Source: Fidelibacterota bacterium (GTDB lineage: Bacteria; Fidelibacterota; UBA8477; JABMPR01). From it: 64,000 nt of DNA. Both the position numbers and the translations under genes were made by a program. The notes under the pieces are model-generated. The model searched no databases. It saw only the letters and a program-made list of their open reading frames with translations, and was not told the DNA's origin. How positions within the stretch are numbered: the first letter of the stretch is position 1; each line of letters begins with the position of its first letter. The stretch lies in NCBI GenBank assembly GCA_016844945.1, contig JAERTJ010000037.1, positions 1 to 64,000 on the forward strand. The letters are read 5' to 3'. Shown here in pieces: positions 19,721-26,485 of this stretch.

Positions 19721-21727
19721 ATGAAGCTCTCCATTGTTATTGTTAATTACAATGTAAAAGCCTTCTTGCAGCAAGCGCTGGAGAGTATTCAAAAAGCTAC
19801 CCATCAATTAAACACTGAAATATTTGTAGTTGATAATCACTCTGTAGATGGCAGTATCGAGATGTTGGAGAATCAGTTTCCTGATATTCGCCTCATTAAA
19901 AACACAAACAATCTTGGATTCGCAAAAGCCAATAATCAGGCGATAAAGGAATCAACTGGTGATTATGTATGGTTGTTGAATCCCGACACGCTTATACAGG
20001 AAGATACGCCTGAGAAACTTATCCAGGTCATGGAGTCCGATCCCAAAATAGGTCTTTTGGGGTGTAAGATATTGAATGATGACGGTACCCTTCAGCTTGC
20101 CTGCAGGAGAAGCTTTCCTACAACCTGGGTAGCTTTCACCAAGTTATCAGGTCTGGCAAACATATTCCCCAAATCTAAACTATTCGGTCGCTATAACCTT
20201 ACTCACCTTGATCCTGATGACGCTTATGAGGTTGAAGCTATCAGTGGCTCTTGTATGTTTATTCGCCGGGAGGCGCTTGAGGAAGTCGGTCATCTCGATG
20301 AAACCTTCTTTATGTATGGTGAAGATCTGGATTGGTGTTTTCGATTTGGTGAAGCAGGGTGGAAGGTCTTTTATTCGCCTGAAACTAGTATCGTCCATTA
20401 CAAAGGTGAGTCCTCAAAGGTAGCTGCCTGGGATACCATGACCCATTTCTATCGAGCCATGGATATTTTTGCCCGGAAACATTTCTCTTCAACGGGTCGT
20501 TTCCCCCTTCATTGGCTGCTCCGAGGTGGAATTTTCGTTCGATATACTGTGTCCATCCTGAGTAAACTTGGAAAGAATGCATTTGCATTCTTCCTGGACT
20601 TCACTGGAATTCTTGCACTAACATTGGCTGCTATTTTTGTCAAGTTTCAAACCTTTGATGTACTGAATCAGTATATTTATGTACTTCCCGTTTATGTGGG
20701 AAGCTGGCTGGCAGTGATCACAAGTCTTGGATTATACAGAACATACCGTTATTCAGTCAGTCGTTCAATTCTCGCTGCTACATTAGGATTTCTGATCAAC
20801 GTCACGCTCACATATTTCTTCAAGGATTATGCATTTTCACGAATCGTCATGCTCATTAGCTATTTTGGCGCTCTGTTCTGGATACCTGGGTGGCGTATTA
20901 TTGCATCCTCCAGGCGTACAGAGAACTATCAGCTCGGGACGCAGCGAACCCTGATAATTGGTGACCTGGAAAGTGCAGGAGAAATCTATTCAAAACTTTT
21001 GACAAATATTGGTCTCGGTTATACGCCAATCGGCATTGTGGAAATTGATGAGAGCCATGAGAAGGATGAGCGAATCATTGGTAAACTCAACGATTTAATG
21101 GCCCTTGTTCAATATCATCGAGTAGATGATGTCATTTTTACGTCTGACAATATTGAATTGAAGAAGGTTTTTGACTATCTGCCTATATTGAGTCAGAAGG
21201 GGGTCAAAATCAAATTGGTTCCTGGAAATTTATCCTTTATTGTGGGAAAATCAGCTGTTGAGAATCTTCAGCCTGTGCAGTTCGTAGATATGGATTTTAA
21301 ATATTACCATGCGGGATCCAGAATAGCTAAACGAATCGAAGATATGATTATTGCTCCACTTATTTATATTTTCATGCGTCCGATTCAAAAAATATTCATC
21401 CGGTCAAAATCCATGGAACCCAGAGTTATTAGCATAGAATCTCGTGAGTATACACAATATATATCTCCAAATAAACGAGACAATTTTTGGAGTAATTTAA
21501 GCTTGCTTCCTCTGGTGATTCGGGGAAAGTTGAGCCTGGTTGGATCTCCTCTTGATCTGGATGACAAGGGGTGGGAGGTAAAAGGTGGTATCTTTACTCT
21601 CGAATCAGTCCGAGGTGGTTCTGAACTTAGTGAACAGGAAAGGTATGCCTTACTGAATTACTATCTTCACAATCATTCTGTTCTATTCGATCTTGAAATT
21701 ATCATTAAGTCCTTGTTAGGAAAATAA
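19721..21727 (+). CDS. Fusion of a GT2 glycosyltransferase with a degenerate polyprenyl glycosylphosphotransferase-like half
   Basis: 668 residues. Residues about 1-260 are a rhamnosyltransferase-type GT2 domain (IVNYNVKAFL, VDNHSVDGS, NLGFAKANN, LLNPDT, GEDLDWCFR). From about 285 there are four or five membrane helices, then a Rossmann domain (about 405-520; RTLIIGDLESAGEIYSKL), the layout of WcaJ/WbaP-type initiating transferases. The final part keeps only ghosts of the catalytic domain: LSLVGSPLD for LSLVGPRPE, VRGG for PGITG, and an end like NHSVLFDLEIIIKSLLG. The basic/acidic catalytic motifs are missing. I infer an active transferase tethered to a non-catalytic membrane scaffold. It follows the DPM1-like gene by 27 bases. 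Confidence 0.8.
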   Translation: MKLSIVIVNYNVKAFLQQALESIQKATHQLNTEIFVVDNHSVDGSIEMLENQFPDIRLIKNTNNLGFAKANNQAIKESTGDYVWLLNPDTLIQEDTPEKLIQVMESDPKIGLLGCKILNDDGTLQLACRRSFPTTWVAFTKLSGLANIFPKSKLFGRYNLTHLDPDDAYEVEAISGSCMFIRREALEEVGHLDETFFMYGEDLDWCFRFGEAGWKVFYSPETSIVHYKGESSKVAAWDTMTHFYRAMDIFARKHFSSTGRFPLHWLLRGGIFVRYTVSILSKLGKNAFAFFLDFTGILALTLAAIFVKFQTFDVLNQYIYVLPVYVGSWLAVITSLGLYRTYRYSVSRSILAATLGFLINVTLTYFFKDYAFSRIVMLISYFGALFWIPGWRIIASSRRTENYQLGTQRTLIIGDLESAGEIYSKLLTNIGLGYTPIGIVEIDESHEKDERIIGKLNDLMALVQYHRVDDVIFTSDNIELKKVFDYLPILSQKGVKIKLVPGNLSFIVGKSAVENLQPVQFVDMDFKYYHAGSRIAKRIEDMIIAPLIYIFMRPIQKIFIRSKSMEPRVISIESREYTQYISPNKRDNFWSNLSLLPLVIRGKLSLVGSPLDLDDKGWEVKGGIFTLESVRGGSELSEQERYALLNYYLHNHSVLFDLEIIIKSLLGK

Positions 21728-21728
21728 T

Positions 21729-22688
21729 ATGAGTAAAACAGTATTAGAATTCGAAAAACCAATTCATGATCTCGAACAAAAGATTATCGAAATGGAAATC
21801 ATGTCCAGCGATTCCAACGTGGATATGAAAAATGAAATAAAGAAACTCCGGAAAAAGCTGGTTGATCAGTCGAAAAAAATCAATAAGAGTCTGACAAGGT
21901 GGCAACGGGTTGAATTGGCAAGACATGCTGATAGACCTCATTCACTGGATCTCATCGAACTTATGTGTGACTCCTGGGTTGAGTTGCACGGAGATAGACT
22001 TTTTGGAGATGACAAAGCCATCGTGAGTGGTATCGCCAGAATTGATGACCAGAGAATGGTCATTATTGGTCAACAGAAGGGTAGAACGACAAAGGATAAC
22101 CTGTATCGAAATTTTGGAATGCCCTATCCTGAAGGTTACCGTAAAGCATTACGCCACATGAAGTTGGCAGAAAAATATGGACTACCTGTTGTGACCCTGG
22201 TTGATACAATCGGTGCTTATCCGGGACTTGAAGCAGAAGAACGTGGACAAGCCGAAGCCATCGCCAGAAATCTATTTGAAATGAGTCATCTCACAGTGCC
22301 AATCATCGTCATTGTTATTGGCGAAGGTGCATCAGGTGGAGCCTTAGGTATTGGTGTAGGGGACAGGCTCATCATGTTGGAAAACACCTGGTATTCTGTT
22401 ATCTCCCCAGAGGGTTGCGCCTCCATTCTTTACCGGGATGCAACCCAGAAGAAAAAAGCTGCAGAGGCAATGCGTGTGACCGCACAAGACCTCCGGGAGA
22501 TGGGTTTAGCTGACCGGATTATTAATGAGCCATTGGGTGGTGCCCATCGGGACTATAAAGGCACTGCACAAATTGTGAAAGATGTCATCCTCGAAGAACT
22601 CGCTGAAATCACCCAGGTTTCAGTCGAGAAGATGCTAGCCAAACGGATCGAGAAAATTGAAAAGATGGGTGCCTGGGAAGTTAAATGA
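21729..22688 (+). CDS. accA: Acetyl-CoA carboxylase carboxyltransferase subunit alpha
   Basis: 319 residues, the family length. The N-terminal helical part (FEKPIHDLEQKI) is followed by the crotonase-like core with RPHSLDLIE, LHGDRLFGDDKAIVSG, GMPYPEGYRKALR, TLVDTIGAYPGLEAEERGQ and IGEGASGGALGIGVGD, all hallmarks of AccA. With AccD it moves the carboxyl group from biotin to acetyl-CoA to make malonyl-CoA for fatty acid synthesis. The start lies one base after the stop of the fusion glycosyltransferase gene, and the stop overlaps the next gene (ATGA). Confidence 0.97.
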   Translation: MSKTVLEFEKPIHDLEQKIIEMEIMSSDSNVDMKNEIKKLRKKLVDQSKKINKSLTRWQRVELARHADRPHSLDLIELMCDSWVELHGDRLFGDDKAIVSGIARIDDQRMVIIGQQKGRTTKDNLYRNFGMPYPEGYRKALRHMKLAEKYGLPVVTLVDTIGAYPGLEAEERGQAEAIARNLFEMSHLTVPIIVIVIGEGASGGALGIGVGDRLIMLENTWYSVISPEGCASILYRDATQKKKAAEAMRVTAQDLREMGLADRIINEPLGGAHRDYKGTAQIVKDVILEELAEITQVSVEKMLAKRIEKIEKMGAWEVK

Positions 22689-23107
22689 TCAGGTATGATT
22701 ATCATTTCAAAGTACGCTACAAAGATATAGATCAAATGGGGGTGATGTATTATTCCCGTTATTATGAGTACTTTGAAGCAGCTCGAACTGATATGATGAG
22801 ATCGCTAGGCCTAACCTACAAAGAATTAGAGCAACAGGGTATCATGATGCCCGTTGTGCATAGCGAATCTGATTATTTTTCTGGACCAGGATTTGATGAT
22901 CACCTTACCTGTATTACTGAGGTTGCAGAGTTCCCCAAAGGTCGAATGGAAATTCTATACACCCTGATAAACGAATCTGACCCTACAAAAATTCTTAACC
23001 GTGGAAAAACTATACACGCATTTTTAAAATTGAATGGCAAGCCCACTCGCATGCCGCAAAGCTTGAAATCAGTTCTGGAATCACATTGGAGACAAGATAA
23101 TGAGTAA
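22685..23107 (+). CDS. Acyl-CoA thioesterase, YbgC/4-hydroxybenzoyl-CoA thioesterase family
   Basis: 140 residues of a hot-dog fold. VRYKDIDQMGVMYYSRYYEYFEAARTDMMR matches the YbgC signature, with the Asp of the YxDxDxxGxxY motif that acts in thioester hydrolysis. Members cleave short- or medium-chain acyl-CoA or acyl-ACP. It starts inside the accA stop (ATGA overlap), so the two are coupled, fitting a lipid metabolism role. It overlaps the next gene by 8 bases. The usual tol-pal neighbours of ybgC are not here. Confidence 0.9.
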   Translation: MIRYDYHFKVRYKDIDQMGVMYYSRYYEYFEAARTDMMRSLGLTYKELEQQGIMMPVVHSESDYFSGPGFDDHLTCITEVAEFPKGRMEILYTLINESDPTKILNRGKTIHAFLKLNGKPTRMPQSLKSVLESHWRQDNE

Positions 23108-23813
23108 TGAAATTATTTTCCTTTTCCAGACCTTGATTGGATTAGCGTTGGTACTGATCGCCTTTCGTCTTGGGAAGACCTGGCTCTACGGTCTGATTGC
23201 TGTCAACTATGTTCTGGCGAATGTGTTTGTGACCAAGACGATCGTCCTATTTGGTTTTGAGGCGACGGGTGGCAATGTGCTATATGGCGCTATCTTTCTG
23301 AGCACAGACATTCTATCCGAGTACTATGGCAAGGCTGCAGCACGAAAGGGCGTCTTTATTGGACTGGGTGCAACATTATTTTATCTGATCATGTCACAAT
23401 TTATGATCGCTTACACGGCAAGCCCCAATGACTGGGGTGCCTCAGCAGGCATGGATGCAATATTTGGATTTGCCCCGGGGATTGTACTCGCCAGTCTGAT
23501 AGCATACCTGATCTCGCAGCTGCATGATGTATGGGCCTTTGAGTTATGGAAAAAGAAGTTCTCTGGCAAAATGCTGTGGTTAAGAAACAATTTATCCACT
23601 GCTTCGAGTCAGCTTATCGATTCAATGACATTTGCCATTCTCGCTTTTGCTGTATTTCCCAGATTGTTTTTGGATCCGGACAACGTCTTGCCAATGACTG
23701 TGGTATGGCAGATAGTCCTGACAACCTATGTCCTTAAACTCATCGTCGCTTTTATTGATACACCGTTTATCTATTTCAGCCAGAAATTTGGTCCAAAACA
23801 CGAATTGAAATAA
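23100..23813 (+). CDS. Queuosine precursor transporter (YhhQ/DUF165 family)
   Basis: 237 residues, six predicted membrane helices. Characteristic blocks are ANVFVTKTIVLFGFEATGGNVLYGAIFLSTDILSEYYGKAAARKGV, with the conserved TDxxSExYG-type segment, and STASSQLIDSMTFAILAF near the fifth helix. Proteins of this family take up queuosine precursors (preQ0/preQ1, queuine) for tRNA modification. The gene overlaps the thioesterase gene by 8 bases. The location just upstream of tRNA genes is probably coincidental. Confidence 0.92.
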   Translation: MSNEIIFLFQTLIGLALVLIAFRLGKTWLYGLIAVNYVLANVFVTKTIVLFGFEATGGNVLYGAIFLSTDILSEYYGKAAARKGVFIGLGATLFYLIMSQFMIAYTASPNDWGASAGMDAIFGFAPGIVLASLIAYLISQLHDVWAFELWKKKFSGKMLWLRNNLSTASSQLIDSMTFAILAFAVFPRLFLDPDNVLPMTVVWQIVLTTYVLKLIVAFIDTPFIYFSQKFGPKHELK

Positions 23814-23830
23814 CTCCTTTGACTTTTCAT

Positions 23831-23858
23831 TTGTCATAGGTTTAACTGCAATTATATT
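23831..23858 (+). promoter_or_regulatory. Promoter of the tRNA-Ser unit
   Basis: -35 TTGTCA (23831-23836) and -10 TATATT (23853-23858) with a 16-base spacer. The start should fall about 10 bases before the mature tRNA 5' end at 23877. The same -10 sequence is found in front of the tRNA-Gln operon. Confidence 0.65.
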
Positions 23859-23876
23859 TGCTCGCTTTTTAATAAC

Positions 23877-23963
23877 GGAGACGTGGCCGAGTGGCTTAAG
23901 GCGGCGGCTTGCTAAGCCGTTGTACGTTTTGGCGTACCGAAGGTTCGAATCCTTCCGTCTCCG
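23877..23963 (+). tRNA. tRNA-Ser (anticodon GCU)
   Basis: A class II tRNA of 87 bases. Acceptor GGAGACG/CGTCTCC, D-arm GGCCGAGTGGCTTAAGGC, anticodon stem CGGC/GCCG with loop TTGCTAA (anticodon GCT), long variable arm TTGTACGTTTTGGCGTACC, T-arm with GGTTCGAAT. Discriminator G, as in serine tRNAs. It is followed by CA, so full CCA is not encoded. The last 16 bases plus CA are repeated 124 bases downstream. Confidence 0.96.
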
Positions 23964-24018
23964 CAGAGTATTTTGAACTCTATTGATTCGAACATGTACA
24001 AGTGTATGGTTCGACCAT

Positions 24019-24089
24019 AGGTTCGAAACGGAGTCCGTAGGACGCAGTACGAGGAGGATGTAATCCGACTCAATCCTTCCGTCTCCGCA
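24019..24089 (+). repeat. Broken copy of the tRNA-Ser 3' end carrying a 44-base palindrome-bounded insert
   Basis: AGGTTCGAA (24019-24027) repeats tRNA positions 23941-23949, and AATCCTTCCGTCTCCGCA (24072-24089) repeats 23948-23965 exactly, 124 bases apart. In the tRNA these pieces are continuous and share AA; here 44 bases (24028-24071) sit between them, with AA on both sides as if a two-base target were duplicated. The insert holds GAGTC (24031-24035) and GACTC (24067-24071) as inverted ends, and two small internal hairpins with GTA loops (GTCC-GTA-GGAC and GGAT-GTA-ATCC). It looks like a REP-type palindrome inserted in the T-loop of a duplicated tRNA end. Bases 23964-24018 between tRNA and copy show no gene. 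Confidence 0.75.
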
Positions 24090-24099
24090 TGATCCAATT

Positions 24100-24115
24100 A
24101 CATCAATGTTGATGT
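24100..24115 (+). repeat. Perfect 16-base palindrome before tRNA-Ser(UGA)
   Basis: ACATCAA-TG-TTGATGT is perfectly self-complementary and lies between the broken tRNA end and the next tRNA. It could fold in the precursor transcript or bind a dimeric protein; nothing else identifies it. Confidence 0.6.
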
Positions 24116-24126
24116 GATGCTACACT

Positions 24127-24209
24127 GGAGGTGTAGGCTAATTGGTAAGTCAGCGGTCTTGAAAACCGCCGTCCGTGAGGACTTGGGAGTTCGAGTCTCT
24201 CCACCTCCG
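24127..24209 (+). tRNA. tRNA-Ser (anticodon UGA)
   Basis: A class II tRNA of 83 bases. Acceptor GGAGGTG/CACCTCC, D-arm with AATTGGTAAG, anticodon stem GCGGT/ACCGC with loop CTTGAAA (anticodon TGA), variable arm CGTCCGTGAGGACTTG, T-loop GTTCGAGTC. Discriminator G followed by CA, the same non-CCA end as the first tRNA-Ser. No independent promoter is obvious, so it is probably co-transcribed with tRNA-Ser(GCU) and the GIY-YIG gene. Confidence 0.94.
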
Positions 24210-24225
24210 CACAACCCTGTTAAAC

Positions 24226-24582
24226 ATGAAATACTTTACATACATTCTTCAGAGTGAGAAGGATTTCCGTTATTACATCGGACACACTTCTGACCTTGAA
24301 CGTAGACTACGTGAGCACAATTCTGGTAAAACAAAATCCCTTCGATATCGAAGACCCCTTCAGCTGATCTATTTTGAAGAATATGACTCAAGAGAACAGG
24401 CTGCAATTCGTGAAAAAGAAATAAAGGTATACAAGGGCAGGAATGCGTTCAGGAAGCTGATTGCTGGGAGTTCGTCACGCTATAGATCTTTTTTGAAACA
24501 CCTGAATGAATTCGGGTTTTTTTACATCGCTAGACTACAATGGCCAGATAACGGGAATGAGTACCACACCCAGAATACCTAG
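24226..24582 (+). CDS. Small GIY-YIG domain nuclease downstream of tRNA-Ser
   Basis: 118 residues. The GIY-YIG core occupies about 1-80: YFTYILQSEKDFRYYIGHTSDLERRLREHNSG (YxYxL...YYIG motif with the Arg of helix 1), RRPLQLIYFEEYDSREQAAIREKEIK with the catalytic Glu in IREKEIK. These stand-alone UvrC-like/YhbQ-like nucleases are DNA endonucleases of unknown role and are often found right behind tRNA genes. The start is only 16 bases after the tRNA, with no ribosome binding site. The last ~30 residues run through a terminator hairpin and overlap the end of the convergent transporter gene by 48 bases, so the tail may be accidental read-through. Confidence 0.82.
   Translation: MKYFTYILQSEKDFRYYIGHTSDLERRLREHNSGKTKSLRYRRPLQLIYFEEYDSREQAAIREKEIKVYKGRNAFRKLIAGSSSRYRSFLKHLNEFGFFYIARLQWPDNGNEYHTQNT
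24501..24523 (+). terminator. Rho-independent terminator inside the end of the GIY-YIG frame
   Basis: CCTGAA-TGAA-TTCGGG stem (six pairs, one G-U) followed by seven T. It would end the tRNA-Ser/GIY-YIG transcript before the formal stop codon of the nuclease frame. Confidence 0.65.
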
Positions 24583-26313
24583 GATGATATGTAGCGGAAT
24601 TCCCGCTTTCATAAAATCCATATACCTGTATCCACCCGGGGAAAAGACCATGGTATTGGTTTGATATCCATTGGGTGTCATAAATGACAGTGATGCAGCA
24701 AACATGATTGTCATGATGAAGGGCATGGGGTCCAGACCCAGAATACCTGCAGATTTTATCGCCAGGGGCGTCATAATGATAGCTGTAGCCGTATGCGATA
24801 GAAAAGAGGTCATTAGCATCGTCACAAAGAAAAGAATGCCTATTAGGCCAATATCGCCAAAACTCCCACTGGCTGCTGTAATAAGTCCACCAATCTGATC
24901 TGCCAGATCAATAGTTTCCATTGCATCTCCCAGAGGGATAAGAGCGGCTATCAAAAATATTACGGTCCAGTTGATAGATTTATAAGCTTCCTGGGCGGGC
25001 ACGATGCCTGTTGCCATAACAACGATGGCACCCAGCAAAGCTGCTTCCATGATGGACATGATATCCAGAGCCGCGATACCTACGACCACAGGTATAATTG
25101 CTACGGCTAACCACCAGTATTTGATTTTGTGGAGAGTTGTATCCAGTTCTTCAAGGACGATAAAATTTGGATCGGTATTGAGGGCTGCCATTCTTGTCCG
25201 AGATCCAAATATTAGGAGGGTATCAAAATGCTTGAGTTTGATATGGGCTACTTTAAGATTCATGATTTCACGGTATCTCCGAATGGCCAATACAAATAAT
25301 CCATAGCGGCGTCTGAAATCAGTTTCCATTAAGGAGGATTCAGCCAAACTGGAATTAGGAGAAATCATGGCCTCCATGAGAATGTTTTCATTATCAGCCA
25401 ACTCACTATCGTTCATTTTTACATCAGTCAAGAGCAGAACTTTCTGCTCGGATTTGAATAGCTGTAGTTTTTCTACAGAACACTGAACGATGAGGATATC
25501 ATCTTCATGCAATATAATATTTCGAATGTTGGTTGTGATGTGATCATCATCTCGAATAATTTCCAGAACTGTTAGCTCGTATTTTTCACCCAGATTAAGA
25601 TCCATAAACTTTTTACCATTGAGTGGGGAAGCGGCAGGAATCTTCACTTCCGTCAGATAGGTGCCCATATGATATTTTTTGGTTAAACCTGAAACAGGGA
25701 CACGGGATGGCAGAATCCATTTCTGTGCTATCAGTATATAACCCAATGTTGCTGCGACCAGGATGATACCCAATTTACTGAGTTCAAAAACACCAATCCT
25801 AAAGCCTGCTTCATAGGCAATATCGTTCACAATCAAATTAGTTGATGTACCAATCACCGTACATGTACCACCGACGATAGCAGCAAATGAGAGTGGGATC
25901 ATAATCTTGGAAGCACTCATTTTGAGTCGGTGAGAGAGATCTGTTGCAACTGGTATAAGGATGGCAACAGTTGCAGTGTTATTGATGAAAGCAGAAAAAA
26001 TACTTACAGCAATCAGAAAAAGTGTTGTGACAGCCCAGTTTCTACCGCGACCATTGTTTTCAAGCCAAACTGTGAATACTCTAATAAAGCCAGTCTTGGT
26101 AAATGCATGACTTAAAATGAACATGGCACCAATGGTAATGACCGCTTTATTGGAAAAACCATTGATTGCCTGATGCTTATCAATTAGACCCGTGAGCAAC
26201 AAAGCTGCCAGGACCATGAGAGAGGTAACTTCAATAGGGAACCATTCTTTCACAAAAGCGATGATTGATATAACTAGAATGGTAAAGAATATGATCGATT
26301 GTGTATCCTGCAT
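24535..26313 (-). CDS. SLC13/DASS-type permease with two central TrkA-C (RCK_C) domains
   Basis: 592 residues. N-terminal membrane helices (about 1-200, with FINNTATVAILIPVA and GTCTVIGTSTNLIVND, the signature of divalent anion:Na+ symporters), two cytoplasmic TrkA-C domains (about 210-390; LTEVKIPAASPLNGKKFMDL, FRRRYGLFVLAIRRY), then a second membrane block repeating the motif (FLSHTATAIIMTPLAI, SLSFMTPNGYQTNTMVFSPG). This is the architecture of bacterial SLC13 permeases such as YfbS-like proteins, moving sulfate, dicarboxylates or similar anions. The substrate is not evident. Transcribed opposite to its neighbours. The first residues MQDTQSIIFFTILVISII fit a membrane start. Confidence 0.92.
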   Translation of the reverse strand: MQDTQSIIFFTILVISIIAFVKEWFPIEVTSLMVLAALLLTGLIDKHQAINGFSNKAVITIGAMFILSHAFTKTGFIRVFTVWLENNGRGRNWAVTTLFLIAVSIFSAFINNTATVAILIPVATDLSHRLKMSASKIMIPLSFAAIVGGTCTVIGTSTNLIVNDIAYEAGFRIGVFELSKLGIILVAATLGYILIAQKWILPSRVPVSGLTKKYHMGTYLTEVKIPAASPLNGKKFMDLNLGEKYELTVLEIIRDDDHITTNIRNIILHEDDILIVQCSVEKLQLFKSEQKVLLLTDVKMNDSELADNENILMEAMISPNSSLAESSLMETDFRRRYGLFVLAIRRYREIMNLKVAHIKLKHFDTLLIFGSRTRMAALNTDPNFIVLEELDTTLHKIKYWWLAVAIIPVVVGIAALDIMSIMEAALLGAIVVMATGIVPAQEAYKSINWTVIFLIAALIPLGDAMETIDLADQIGGLITAASGSFGDIGLIGILFFVTMLMTSFLSHTATAIIMTPLAIKSAGILGLDPMPFIMTIMFAASLSFMTPNGYQTNTMVFSPGGYRYMDFMKAGIPLHIILGILGVVLIPVIWPL

Positions 26314-26485
26314 GGAGCTATTTAAGAATTGAATGGTTAGTATGCAACGCTAGCTTTGCAAATCATTAAGAATGATATGAGAAAAATCGCCTCTTGAGCC
26401 ATCAATTGGGAGTAGACGTAATTATTTACTAAAATACCACTCTTGATCATTGATTCTCTGTCATAACTGTATATTTTACGTCATT

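Noticed and set aside
24175-24225. A longer GIY-YIG protein starting inside tRNA-Ser(UGA)
   Set aside because: Those codons are the tRNA 3' half itself; the conserved domain starts at ATG 24226.
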